Notes: generated by a model not told the origin, from the letters alone. A stretch of 64,000 nucleotides of DNA from Steroidobacter agaridevorans (GCF_009932555.1 NZ_BLJO01000011.1:1-64000), one strand, 5' to 3'; positions 1 to 7,533 are shown, counted from the first letter of the stretch. Numbers and translations: made by a program.

Positions 1-84
1 GTTCACGGAGCGGCAACCCTGCCTGACTGTGCAATTTTCGTCCGCCAGAAGTGTGCAAATTACGTCCGCCACCGACAATCAACA
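1..84. mobile_element. possible terminus of an IS21-type insertion sequence (extends left of window)
   Basis: Read on the minus strand from position 84, the sequence begins TGTTGATTGTC and then carries two imperfect copies of a 19-base unit (plus-strand copies at 29-47 and 53-71, 24 bases apart). A TG-initiated end with closely spaced subterminal repeats is the layout known for IS21-family termini, where the transposase binds. No transposase gene is inside the window, so the family call is inference. The adjoining lipoprotein reading frame runs into this segment, which fits an insertion near its 3' end. Confidence 0.35.
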
Positions 85-380
85 GGTGTAGATCCCAAAC
101 CACACCCTGCTACGCTACCTCCGCGCCGAGTTGTGACGGCCTTGAGCACGCCGTTTGTGAACCACGCCGTGAGGTATTCGCATTGACCAAAGCCAACGAC
201 ATCTTGGTACTGCCATGCCTCGTTGGTTTCATCAAACGAGCGCCCGTCGGGATTACCAAGTAGCTCCTTTACCTGCGCTGTCGTCATGCCCGGATTCAGC
301 GCCTCTTTGCCACGAGCTGTAGTGCTCGCGCATCCAAGGAGACAGCCGCAAGCCAATACGGTCACAAGCAACTTCATCAT
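60..380 (-). CDS. small outer-membrane-assembly-like lipoprotein (SmpA/OmlA/BamE-like fold), 3' end possibly altered
   Basis: From the ATG at 380 the protein is about 106 residues. It begins with a hydrophobic signal and a lipobox (LLGCAS), so it should be a secreted lipoprotein. The body has the pattern GMTTAQVKELLGNPDG followed by a short tyrosine- and tryptophan-containing strand region, typical of the SmpA/OmlA domain. The start is supported by an AAGGAG ribosome binding site eight bases upstream; the longer frame to 407 adds only an arginine-rich stretch before the signal. The last seven codons and the stop fall in the putative insertion-sequence end at 60-83, so the native C-terminus may have been replaced. 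Function in this organism is unknown. Confidence 0.7.
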   Translation of the reverse strand: MMKLLVTVLACGCLLGCASTTARGKEALNPGMTTAQVKELLGNPDGRSFDETNEAWQYQDVVGFGQCEYLTAWFTNGVLKAVTTRRGGSVAGCGLGSTPVDCRWRT

Positions 381-540
381 TCTTCTTCTCCTTAGTCTGT
401 TGCCCAACTCAGATGTAGGTGACCTAAGTGACGTGACATATCACACTACAGCTTCCTTCACCGATCATTATCGTCGGGTATTCAACGTCGTGTGCTGCAT
501 TCTGACACGAATTCCGCCGCGGGATAGGTCTGCAGCTGGT

Positions 541-747
541 TCACTGCCCCCCTAGAAGCTCCTTCTGTGAACGAAGAGTTTTTGCCAACGTACGCAAGAG
601 CAGTCGCGTTCCTCCACCGTACGCGTTGCGACTGGCTCGCGCCTTGCCCTCGGGACTTCTAGGCCCGGTCGATCGTTCCCACGGCTTCCACGTCCGAATC
701 CGCTCCGACTGCCGGCGTCGTCGCTCCAAGGTCCAACCGTTTGCCAT
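541..747 (-). CDS. small conserved island protein of unknown function (WTLERR...GPRSPEGKA type)
   Basis: This is a 68-residue basic protein starting MANGWTLERRRRQ and containing STGPRSPEGKARASRNAY. I recognise the pattern as a small conserved protein of unknown function found beside a larger partner in proteobacterial islands. It overlaps the end of the upstream partner (659-1306) by 89 bases in another frame, so the two are probably cotranscribed. There are no membrane segments or catalytic motifs. Despite its small size the N-terminal motif is distinctive, which supports a real gene. Confidence 0.6.
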   Translation of the reverse strand: MANGWTLERRRRQSERIRTWKPWERSTGPRSPEGKARASRNAYGGGTRLLLRTLAKTLRSQKELLGGQ

Positions 748-1306
748 CGGTCACCTCCAATAGTTCGTTCGGCGCAATTTCTGATTCCCGCGCGCGCGGG
801 GCGTCGGTGGCGGGAGCGTTGTTAACCTGCTGCGGTCCATGTGCAATGTTCGCTTGACGCACAAATGCCACCGGCGGGTTCTTCATCGTCGCAAGCGTTT
901 CTAAGGTCGCGCGACATTGACTTTGCGCCTTGAGCGCCAGGCGCATGTAGGTCTCAGCAGCTTGCAGGTACTCTCCCATGTTGAGACCCGCGCGTCGCGC
1001 CAACTCGTGAAAGATGCCTTCGAGCACGTGGGCTTGCGCAATCAGCATCGCCTCTGCTCGCCGCAAGTCGCCGCCAGTCACAGTCGCGATTTGGCTGGAA
1101 AGTTCATCGGCGAGGGCTGTTAGATCCACATCACCGAACTCAGGCTTTACGAATCTCTGGACGGACACCGCTGCCCTTACGCTCGGACGCAAGGCCACCT
1201 TGGCAAGCGTCGTAGAGGTGTCGACACCGGGCGTCGTGCTTACCTTCAAGGCATTGTGCGGCTCGACCTTGGTCTTTGAATCGTTTGCTCTGCGGCCGGT
1301 TGTCAT
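659..1306 (-). CDS. conserved hypothetical island protein
   Basis: From the ATG at 1306 this encodes about 215 residues. The upstream part of the longer frame (to 1444) is not protein-like, and a GGACGAAAG sequence precedes 1306. The centre contains VTGGDLRRAEAMLIAQAHVL and LKAQSQCRATLETLATMKNP, followed by ANIAHGPQQVNN. I recognise this as a recurring unknown protein of proteobacterial genomic islands, partnered with the small GPRSPEGKA protein downstream. The helical, alanine-rich middle and the repeated interest in asparagine-glutamine near the end give no enzymatic clue. Function unknown. Confidence 0.65.
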   Translation of the reverse strand: MTTGRRANDSKTKVEPHNALKVSTTPGVDTSTTLAKVALRPSVRAAVSVQRFVKPEFGDVDLTALADELSSQIATVTGGDLRRAEAMLIAQAHVLEGIFHELARRAGLNMGEYLQAAETYMRLALKAQSQCRATLETLATMKNPPVAFVRQANIAHGPQQVNNAPATDAPRARESEIAPNELLEVTDGKRLDLGATTPAVGADSDVEAVGTIDRA

Positions 1307-1516
1307 GAGCTTTCGTCCGGGGTTTGGAACCCGGGGGCGTCGACACCGAGATGGCGGCGAGTTACCCCCGAGCCGGTAGAAGTCAGAAGGTAGACAGACT
1401 CTGACTTTCGCCCAACCGTGAACCACGGGCGAATTCGTTGCCAAGATTCAACCTGGCGATGAGTACATCGAATCTGAAAATACCGGCACTTGAATGCGCC
1501 CCCCATGGCGTTTTGG

Positions 1517-1552
1517 GTAGGTGCAGGTACAGGTGTAGGAGTAGGTACAGGT
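1517..1552. repeat. degenerate hexanucleotide tandem repeat
   Basis: Six contiguous 6-base units of the form (G/A)(T/C)AGG(T/A) lie between two hypothetical genes, ten bases past the stop of the 1562-2005 gene. Units read GTAGGT, GCAGGT, ACAGGT, GTAGGA, GTAGGT, ACAGGT. No gene uses the segment. Confidence 0.75.
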
Positions 1553-1561
1553 AAGAGTGCG

Positions 1562-2005
1562 TCATTGCTTGATGCATCGAATCTTCGCGATGACCGAGTA
1601 GGTCAGCCCGCCGGGAATCTGTTCCTGGCGCGATCCTTTCTGGACCGTGCGTACCGTCGCGATGAAGATGTGATTCTCGAAGTTCGACATCGGGATACGA
1701 TCCAGCCGCACGGGTGTGCCAAACAACGCAGCGAATTCCCTCAGGAAGTCGCTGTGAAAGCCGACCTTGAATCTGCCCCAAGGACCGGGTCGGCCGATCA
1801 ATCGTTTGACGTTGCAGAAGCGACTGAGCGGCTTTTCGAAGTGCTCGCCCATCGTCATGATGCGGAACATCAGATGCACCTTCGGCGCTCGGCCGAACAT
1901 CATGAACGTTGAATAGCTGTCGAACGCGACGTCGTACACGCCCGGCGGCACCAGCACGGGCCTGTCGCCATCGAGTTGCGCAATTGCGCCATCCGCGCCG
2001 CGCAT
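1562..2005 (-). CDS. conserved hypothetical protein of the integrative element
   Basis: This 147-residue protein has no signal peptide or clear membrane segment. Its start codon directly follows the stop of the FDXHR protein (TGA then ATG with no gap), so translation is probably coupled. It contains an aromatic-rich core (YDVAFDSYSTFMMFGRAPKVHLMF) and a GPWGRFKVGFHSDFLREFAALF segment. I cannot name a family with confidence; proteins like this occur in integrative elements beside AlpA and integrase genes. The compact beta-strand-like pattern could suit a nucleic-acid-binding fold, but that is a guess. Confidence 0.6.
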   Translation of the reverse strand: MRGADGAIAQLDGDRPVLVPPGVYDVAFDSYSTFMMFGRAPKVHLMFRIMTMGEHFEKPLSRFCNVKRLIGRPGPWGRFKVGFHSDFLREFAALFGTPVRLDRIPMSNFENHIFIATVRTVQKGSRQEQIPGGLTYSVIAKIRCIKQ

Positions 2006-2284
2006 TCATAGACCCGTCACATGAGTAAGGGTCTGCGGAGATCGCGTCTCCTGCTCGCGCGGTCGGCGCTTCTGATGGCGTTCTCCACGCCTCCGCTCGA
2101 TCCAGAAGCCCTGAGCGTTGACGGTCATGCCGATTGCGAGCATTTCGCCGGGCTCTCGACAATGACGATCAACCCCGGCTTTGCCTGCTCGATGCAGGTC
2201 GAAGGCTGAAGCCGAGTTGAAACGTTGATGGCAACCGCCGCACTCGCAACGGTCGCCGGTCAGGCCTTGTGATATCGTTTGCAT
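2006..2284 (-). CDS. FDXHR-type putative zinc-binding protein
   Basis: This is a 92-residue protein whose N-terminal third carries CECGGCHQRFNSASAFDLHRAG, a CxxC and H pattern with the FDLHR signature of the FDXHR putative zinc-binding family. The C-terminal part is rich in arginine and glutamate and looks disordered. The start at 2284 is preceded by TGAGG seven bases upstream. It lies between the AlpA-like regulator and the 147-residue protein with direct stop-start coupling, so the three probably form one transcription unit of the element. A small zinc-finger role in DNA or RNA binding is plausible but unproved. Confidence 0.7.
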   Translation of the reverse strand: MQTISQGLTGDRCECGGCHQRFNSASAFDLHRAGKAGVDRHCREPGEMLAIGMTVNAQGFWIERRRGERHQKRRPREQETRSPQTLTHVTGL

Positions 2285-2374
2285 GTGAAAACCTCAGGCC
2301 GGCTCGCATTACCAGTGCGCCCGGCCTTTTTTCTGCCGGGGCGGCCAATTGGGGTGAGTTCGATCGGTCCGGTG

Positions 2375-2581
2375 TCACCGGGCGACGGGTTGCACTGAAC
2401 GGCTGCGCTCGATCTGGCGAGCGATCCAGCTTTCAATGTCCGCTTCGATCCAACCAACGGCGCGAAAGCCGAGGTTGATCGCACGCGGAAAATCGCCGGC
2501 GGACATCCGCAGGTAGATGGTGGATCGGCTTAGGCCGGTGCGCGCCTTGACGGCGGGAAGTCTCAGGATGGATTGCGCCAC
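2375..2581 (-). CDS. AlpA-family phage/island transcriptional regulator
   Basis: The protein is about 68 residues with the AlpA pattern: ILRLPAVKARTGLSRSTIYLRM (helix-turn-helix), then FPRAINLGFRAVGWIEADIESWI. Regulators of this family control excision and integrase expression in P4-like elements. I chose the GTG at 2581 because GAGGTG lies six bases upstream and the protein then begins like family members; the ATG at 2611 has no visible ribosome binding site. Its position between the cargo genes and the small downstream proteins fits an element regulator. Confidence 0.85.
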   Translation of the reverse strand: MAQSILRLPAVKARTGLSRSTIYLRMSAGDFPRAINLGFRAVGWIEADIESWIARQIERSRSVQPVAR

Positions 2582-2682
2582 GTTCACACCTCGTAGGGCG
2601 TTGTTGAACATGGGCAGCGATTAAGAACGAGCTAGGGGACTAGCCCGCAAGCTGTCTCGTTCGGCGCGCGCAAGAGCGCCTG

Positions 2683-3486
2683 TTACCGAATGTTTTTCTT
2701 TTGCGAGATAGCTGTCGATCTCCTTGCCGACTTGCCTACTGGAACCATGGCAGCGCGGCCCAAAATCTGCTTCACGCGACTAACCGAGAGCGTTTCCTCA
2801 ATAGCGATCTGCTTCAAGAATGCTTTGACGCGTCCCGCCTTTAGTTCCTGCACACGCTGTCGGATCCTCATCTGTCGTTCCGATGCTGATTCGATGTCAG
2901 CATTGCTGCCGACAGGATGGTTCACGGCACGCAACAGTCGTCGACGATCTACAATGAAATGATCCCCCTTAAGCTCGAGCAAATCGGACAGCGCGAGAAG
3001 GTGTCCGCCCACTGCAACTGTCAGTTCTCCATTCACCAGAAGCTTCACATAGCCGGCGTGCTTGACGCCTCTCAATAGCCCAAGTTGCCATACTCCGCCT
3101 TCGCGGCTGTGATTCAGTGGCCGGCGCAGAGCGAGCACAGCGGCGATAAGGTCAGCGACAGCATCGACGGTGGCCTGCCACTGTTCGAGGTTGTCCAGCG
3201 GAACGGCTACGCGATTAATGTCGCGGCGCTTGTCGCATACGATGAACGCTACCGGAGTTGCGGACTGATTGGGGGCGACATCTACCGGCATGACGCATTC
3301 CCGCTCGCAGCCGGAACACACTGTGCTGACTGCCGGGCGTGTTCTCACAAGCAACCCGTTAGCCTTCAGGAGTGAGAGCGTTGCTTCTGGCCAGCGCGTC
3401 AACTCCTGCGTGCTGATGACCACGGGGGCGCCCTGATTCGCGCCGAGGCGTGCAATTAATTGGGTGAATGGCTCTGGCGCAGTCAT
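2683..3486 (-). CDS. unrecognised protein of a two-gene island cassette (downstream partner)
   Basis: About 267 residues from the ATG at 3486, which overlaps the stop of the upstream gene as ATGA. The N-terminal part looks like a winged-helix or strand-helix region. Next comes a four-cysteine-like cluster (CSGCERECVMPV, near residues 57-68) that could bind zinc, then a strand-rich centre, and finally a basic C-terminal helix-turn-helix-like segment (KQIAIEETLSVSRVKQIL). The end is lysine-arginine rich. I know no function. The translational coupling says it acts with the 409-residue neighbour; a DNA-binding role is inferred only from the C-terminus. Confidence 0.65.
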   Translation of the reverse strand: MTAPEPFTQLIARLGANQGAPVVISTQELTRWPEATLSLLKANGLLVRTRPAVSTVCSGCERECVMPVDVAPNQSATPVAFIVCDKRRDINRVAVPLDNLEQWQATVDAVADLIAAVLALRRPLNHSREGGVWQLGLLRGVKHAGYVKLLVNGELTVAVGGHLLALSDLLELKGDHFIVDRRRLLRAVNHPVGSNADIESASERQMRIRQRVQELKAGRVKAFLKQIAIEETLSVSRVKQILGRAAMVPVGKSARRSTAISQKKNIR

Positions 3487-4715
3487 CCGCACGCCGATGC
3501 TTTGGGCGCGTTGAATGGTGGGGCCGGCTCCTGCGGCTCGATGCTGGAGGCGCGCAGCATGTCGCGGAGCTTCAAATCCAACTCGTCATATTTCAGCGAG
3601 CAGGAGTTGGGATGCGTGAGCCGAAAAGTTACTGTCTTCTGTGACTTGCCCGCATCGGTGACTATTGTCGCCGCGATCTCCACTTGCGTGACGTTATAAA
3701 GATCCAGCGGCAGCGACTTGCCTATCTGCTCCATTAGCCTGTACACCGCATCAGGCTTCTGCGTGGCGTCTGCTTCAATCGTGATGCGATCACCCTTATT
3801 CACGACTGAGGAAAGCCGCAGCTTTCTTATCACGGCACCCTGGATTCCGCTGCCAACGTCAAAGACGAAATCGAAGCCTCGTTGGCGCAGCGGGTTCAGA
3901 TCGTAAACGCGCCCGTCCTTCGGGTCCGGTGGCAACTCGCTCAGCTTCAAGATTGCCTGGGCGAACATCTCCTGAAGCGGTTCAACCGCCTTGTATGATC
4001 CGGGGCAGCTCAGATCGAGGGTGCCATTCTTCTCCGAATAAACGTAGATCACCTCGAAGGCGGGATTGTGCGGGCGACGATCGAACTCGCCATTCACCCA
4101 TTCCACTGCTTGCTGCGAATAATCCTCTGGATAGGCGTAGAAATAATCCAACTCGCCACGTCTGAACGGCTCCACCACGCAGTTATTCCCTCGACCTTCA
4201 GTGCGGTGGAAATAGATACGGATCAGATCCGCCAATTGCCGAAGACTATCAGCGTCCACCGCGACCGAAAGATGCGGAAGGTTCTTACGCTTGCGCCAGT
4301 TGGACAGAGTGTCCGCGTGATAAAACAGTGTCGCGGCCTTCCAGAATTGACGGTGGTCAAGGAAGGTAATCATCGCGCGCTCGAAATGGTTAGACATTCC
4401 CGCGAGCTTGTCGACGAAGGCCGCATGCATTTGCGGATCTCTGGCCATCGTGAGCAACTGCCATTCCGCTTCATCAAGGATGGCGCGAAATCCCTTTTCG
4501 CAACTTAGCTCGAAGATCGAACTGAACTCCGCATCCATTCGGCGGCGATGTTCGTCGGGGATCAGTAGCCATGCTTCGAAGAGGTTCTTTGTTGAATAGT
4601 CTCCTCGCTCTGCGAGGCTTGCTATTGCATCCTCTTCCGTCTCGCGGAAGTAGCGCGCGAGCAGGTCCGATGACATCTGCCGAAAGAAGTTTTTCGGTGA
4701 ATAGTGCCGCGCCAT
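3483..4715 (-). CDS. unrecognised 410-residue protein of a two-gene island cassette (upstream partner)
   Basis: The protein begins MARHYSPKNFFRQ and has no signal peptide or membrane span. The first half is helical and reads like repeat or scaffold helices (SLAERGDYSTKNLFEAWLLIPDEHRRRMDAEF). The second half is strand-rich, with LSCPGSYKAVEPLQEMFAQAILK and a region carrying FDVGSGIQGAVIRKLRLSS. No nuclease, helicase or ATPase motif is visible. It lies just after the integrase in the same orientation and overlaps its partner by four bases. Cargo genes in this position of P4-like elements are often anti-phage or stress modules, but that role here is inference. Confidence 0.65.
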   Translation of the reverse strand: MARHYSPKNFFRQMSSDLLARYFRETEEDAIASLAERGDYSTKNLFEAWLLIPDEHRRRMDAEFSSIFELSCEKGFRAILDEAEWQLLTMARDPQMHAAFVDKLAGMSNHFERAMITFLDHRQFWKAATLFYHADTLSNWRKRKNLPHLSVAVDADSLRQLADLIRIYFHRTEGRGNNCVVEPFRRGELDYFYAYPEDYSQQAVEWVNGEFDRRPHNPAFEVIYVYSEKNGTLDLSCPGSYKAVEPLQEMFAQAILKLSELPPDPKDGRVYDLNPLRQRGFDFVFDVGSGIQGAVIRKLRLSSVVNKGDRITIEADATQKPDAVYRLMEQIGKSLPLDLYNVTQVEIAATIVTDAGKSQKTVTFRLTHPNSCSLKYDELDLKLRDMLRASSIEPQEPAPPFNAPKASACG

Positions 4716-4824
4716 GACTTCCGGGTTACGCGACGTGGGCCTTTTCCGTTTCCCTTATCTACGTTAGAACCCAATTGCTGCGCAAGCGGTTAGGAGTGCG
4801 GATATTACGAGGGTTGAGAACGCA

Positions 4825-6030
4825 TCATGCGCTGAAGCGCAGCGGCACTACCTTTGCTCCGGCCCGCAGTACGTCCAGATAATCCGCCCATGCCTGCATC
4901 ATCTTTCGGCGCTCGGTGAGCCTCTCGGCGCGGTTATAGGCGGCCCGAACCTTGTTTCGCTCGGCATGCGCCAGCTGCAATTCGATGATGTCCGGGTGCC
5001 ATCCCTGCTCATTCAGGCGGGTCGACGCCATTGCGCGGAAGCCGTGGCCGCACATCTCGTCCGATGCGTATCCAAGGCGGCGCAGGGCCGAATTGATCGT
5101 GTTGTCGGAGATCGGCCGCTGGTTACTGAGCACGGAAGGAAAAAGAAACTCGCTAGTCCCGCTCCACGGCCTTAAGTCGTCCAGCAGCTTCACAACCTGC
5201 TTAGACAGCGGAACCACATGGGTCTCGCGCATCTTCATGCGCTCGGCTGGAATGCGCCATAGCGGCTCCTTGGCGTCCAGTTCGAACTCTTCCCATCTAG
5301 CGCCACGCAATTCTCCGGGGCGAACGAATAGCAGCGGCGCGAGCTTCAAGGCGAAGGCGGTTGAGGCATGGCCCGTGTAGCTGTCAATGGCGTTGAGTAG
5401 TTGGCCGATCTGAGCCGGCTCTGTAATGGCGGGCCGATTCGTCCTGACGACGGGAGCGAGTGCGCCACGTAGATCCGAAGTCGGATCACGGTCTGCTCGG
5501 CCGGTGGAAATGGCAAATCGGATCACCTGCCCGCAGCGCTGCTTCGCGCGGTGTGCCGTCTCATGTTTCCCGCGAGCCTCGATGCGCCGAACGACAGCAA
5601 GGACGTCAGCCGCCGTTAACTTCCGAATTGGTTGTGACCCGATGCTTGGAAATAGCAGCGTCTCGAAAATCCACAGCGCTTTGACATACGTCGTCGGGGA
5701 AAGCTTCTTGTGCTGAAGCTCTAGCCATTCGCGGGCGATTGCCTCAAATGTATCGGCGGCAGCCAGTTTCTCCGCCCTGCGTTGGGCGTTGGGGTCTATG
5801 CCATCGGCGAGCAGCCGCCGTGCATCGTCGCGCTTCTCTCTGGCGCGCTTCAATGACACATCGGGATAGGCACCAATCGCCAGCAGTTTTTCTTTGCCGT
5901 GAACTCGATACTTGAGTCGCCAAAGCCGCGAGCCTTGAGGGTTCACCAGGAGATATAACCCACCGCCATCGAACAGCTTTGTGGGCTTCTCGGCAGCCTT
6001 CGCGGCTTGAATCGTCTTCTCGGTCAGCAT
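4825..6030 (-). CDS. P4-type tyrosine integrase
   Basis: This is a 401-residue site-specific recombinase of the DUF4102 / phage-integrase class. Residues 1-90 form the arm-binding domain (LTEKTIQAAKAAEKPTKLFD, then GIGAYPDVSLKRAREK-type sequence). The catalytic domain shows RPGELRGARW for the first arginine, HGFRAMASTRLNE for the H-x-x-R box, QLAHAERNKVRAAYNR for the last histidine and the tyrosine nucleophile. All key residues look present, so the enzyme may be active. It lies beside the 3' end of tRNA-Thr, the usual target. The start is the ATG at 6030; no strong ribosome binding site is visible. Confidence 0.95.
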   Translation of the reverse strand: MLTEKTIQAAKAAEKPTKLFDGGGLYLLVNPQGSRLWRLKYRVHGKEKLLAIGAYPDVSLKRAREKRDDARRLLADGIDPNAQRRAEKLAAADTFEAIAREWLELQHKKLSPTTYVKALWIFETLLFPSIGSQPIRKLTAADVLAVVRRIEARGKHETAHRAKQRCGQVIRFAISTGRADRDPTSDLRGALAPVVRTNRPAITEPAQIGQLLNAIDSYTGHASTAFALKLAPLLFVRPGELRGARWEEFELDAKEPLWRIPAERMKMRETHVVPLSKQVVKLLDDLRPWSGTSEFLFPSVLSNQRPISDNTINSALRRLGYASDEMCGHGFRAMASTRLNEQGWHPDIIELQLAHAERNKVRAAYNRAERLTERRKMMQAWADYLDVLRAGAKVVPLRFSA

Positions 6031-6192
6031 GGGGGTACGACCGGTGACTAGGTGGAAGATACCCCTACATCTACCCCCAGCTATGCTAGGCTGTCAATGG
6101 ACGGCTTCGGATGGCGGCGGACGGGTTTTACCGGGAATTACAGCGCTTTTCTTGATTCGCGAGGCGTCTTCGGACGCTCTTGGATTTGGAGA

Positions 6193-6268
6193 TGGTGCTG
6201 GCTGAGGGACTCGAACCCCCGACCCACTGATTACAAATCAGTAGCTCTACCAACTGAGCTAAGCCAGC
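6193..6268 (-). tRNA. tRNA-Thr (anticodon TGT), likely attachment site of the element
   Basis: On the minus strand the sequence folds as a complete cloverleaf: acceptor stem GCTGGCT pairing with AGCCAGC, a D arm with GCTCAGTTGGTAGAGC, an anticodon arm ACTGA-TTTGTAA-TCAGT giving anticodon TGT, a TTCGAGTCC T loop, discriminator A and an encoded CCA. The 3' end points toward the integrase 160 bases away, so it is probably the bacterial attachment site. I looked for a second copy of the tRNA 3' end further left and did not see one; that boundary probably lies outside the window. Confidence 0.95.
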
Positions 6269-6333
6269 CCGGAGAAGGGCGCGCATTGTAAGCCAGATCC
6301 GGCCCGGCGGGAACCTCCCGGTTGCCGACCTTG

Positions 6334-6651
6334 TCAGGCGGCCACGGTCAGCCTGACACCCAGCGAGTCCAACACCTTCCGGACCGTCTCGTATCGCACC
6401 TTGGCGCCGGGAGCGAGCGCTTTGTAGAGACTCTCGCGACCCAACCCTGAGGCCTTCGCGACCTGAGATACTCCGCGCGCCTTGGCTACGTTAGCTACGG
6501 CGCGAAGAAATACATCCGGGTCGGGATCCTCCAGCGCGGCCGCGAGATACTCGGCAATGACCTCCTCGTTGTCGAGGAATTCAGAAGCGTCGAAAGGCGC
6601 AAGCTCAGCGGAGCGCGACTTGGCCTTCGCTCGTTTCTTTGCCTTCGCCAT
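6334..6651 (-). CDS. addiction-module antidote protein (HI1420-type antitoxin)
   Basis: This is a 105-residue protein with a lysine-rich start, then FDASEFLDNEEVIAEYLAAALEDPDPDVFLRAVANVAKARG and a C-terminal helix-turn-helix (SQVAKASGLGRESLYKALAPG) ending ETVRKVLDSLGVRL. This is the layout of the HI1420-type downstream antitoxin of HI1419/HI1420 toxin pairs, which binds both toxin and operator DNA. It lies three bases after the toxin remnant at 6655-6780 in the same orientation. The antitoxin looks intact although its toxin is not, so it is now probably an orphan regulator. Confidence 0.85.
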   Translation of the reverse strand: MAKAKKRAKAKSRSAELAPFDASEFLDNEEVIAEYLAAALEDPDPDVFLRAVANVAKARGVSQVAKASGLGRESLYKALAPGAKVRYETVRKVLDSLGVRLTVAA

Positions 6652-6654
6652 ACT

Positions 6655-6780
6655 TCACTCCTCCAGCTCTCGTGCAAGCTGGATTGCACGCTTGATATCC
6701 CGCTTCTGCGTCGACTTGTCTCCGCCTAGCAACCGCCGCAACCACTCGGCGAACTCGGCCGTTCGGATGAGGGTGTTCAC
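6655..6780 (-). pseudogene. internally deleted RelE/ParE-type toxin (HI1419-like)
   Basis: The 41-codon frame from the GTG at 6780 starts NTLIRTAEFAEWLRRL, like the first residues of HI1419-type toxins, and continues directly with LLGGDKSTQKRDIKRAIQLARELEE, like their last residues. The middle of the usual toxin of about 100 residues, including the strand region of the RelE fold, is missing in frame. The remnant therefore cannot be a working mRNA-cleaving toxin. The longer frame up to 6951 is not toxin-like upstream of the GTG. The antitoxin follows at 6651. Confidence 0.75.
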
Positions 6781-6789
6781 CGGCTGAAT

Positions 6790-6807
6790 TGTATCCGCCT
6801 GGATACA
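6790..6807. promoter_or_regulatory. inverted repeat, probable operator of the toxin-antitoxin operon
   Basis: TGTATCC and GGATACA form a perfect 7-base inverted repeat with a 4-base spacer, ending ten bases before the toxin-remnant start codon. Autoregulatory operators of this form are usual in front of toxin-antitoxin operons. Confidence 0.6.
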
Positions 6808-6972
6808 GGATTGCCAACGGAGAGGTCTTGGGCTCTTGCACCTAGTGGTTTTTGGCTCGTGCCTACTGACCACTCCAGCCGCAGGGTCGGCCCCGGCCGA
6901 CCGTCCGTCTGATATACGGTAGGGTATCTTCCACCTCGTCCGAGACGCCATCGTTCGGGCGGGAGCGCCCCT

Positions 6973-7533
6973 TCAGTCGTCACCAATAGGACGAGTGACC
7001 CGAGCCGGATTTCCTCCAACAAGAGTATTCGGCGGCACGTCTTTGGTGACTACGGAACCCGCAGCCACAACCGAGTTTTCGCCTACGGTCACTCCACCAA
7101 TGATCGTTGCGCCGGTTGCAATCCATGCATTTTTTTCGATCAAGATGGGCTTGCCGATGGTAACGGCGCGGCGTTGCGAAGGTTCAAGCGGATGGCCGGT
7201 CGTGATGATGCTCACGTTCGGCCCGATCATCACTTCGTCGGCAATGTCGAGCCCGCCAAGGTCATAGAATGTGCAGTTCTGATTGATGAAGACATTGCGC
7301 CCGACGCGAATCTCGTTCCCGTGGGCGGTATAGAACGGAGGAATCAGTAGCAAACTCTCATCCACCTGCTGGCCGATGAGCTCGCTGAACAAGGTTCTGA
7401 CTTCACCGGCATCGTTGAACGTCAAACGGTTGAGCCTGGCGGTGATCGCCATCGCTCGTTTGGTGTTTGCCACCATCGCCGCTGATTCCGGCGTCCTTCT
7501 ATGAATGATCTTCGTGCCGCCATCGTTCGACAT
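6973..7533 (-). CDS. sugar O-acetyltransferase (maltose acetyltransferase / NodL / LacA family)
   Basis: This 186-residue protein has an N-terminal helical Mac domain (KRAMAITARLNRLTFNDAGEVRTLFSEL) and then a left-handed beta-helix of hexapeptide repeats (GNEIRVGRNVFINQNCTFYDLGG ... VTVGENSVVAAGSVVTKDVPPNTLVGGNPA). The conserved catalytic histidine motif is present in ITTGHPLEPSQR. Enzymes of this family transfer an acetyl group from acetyl-CoA to a sugar hydroxyl in the cytoplasm; the sugar cannot be read from the sequence. It stands alone in orientation with the antitoxin downstream and has no obvious partner genes. Confidence 0.9.
   Translation of the reverse strand: MSNDGGTKIIHRRTPESAAMVANTKRAMAITARLNRLTFNDAGEVRTLFSELIGQQVDESLLLIPPFYTAHGNEIRVGRNVFINQNCTFYDLGGLDIADEVMIGPNVSIITTGHPLEPSQRRAVTIGKPILIEKNAWIATGATIIGGVTVGENSVVAAGSVVTKDVPPNTLVGGNPARVTRPIGDD

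Noticed and set aside
1383-2162. 259-codon frame overlapping the 147-residue element protein
   Set aside because: Arginine-rich shadow in another frame; the 147-residue frame has stop-start coupling with its neighbour.
2296-2333. Inverted repeat AGGCCGG / CCGGCCT followed by a T-run on the plus strand, considered as a terminator
   Set aside because: No plus-strand gene ends there; in the minus direction the structure lies between coupled genes.
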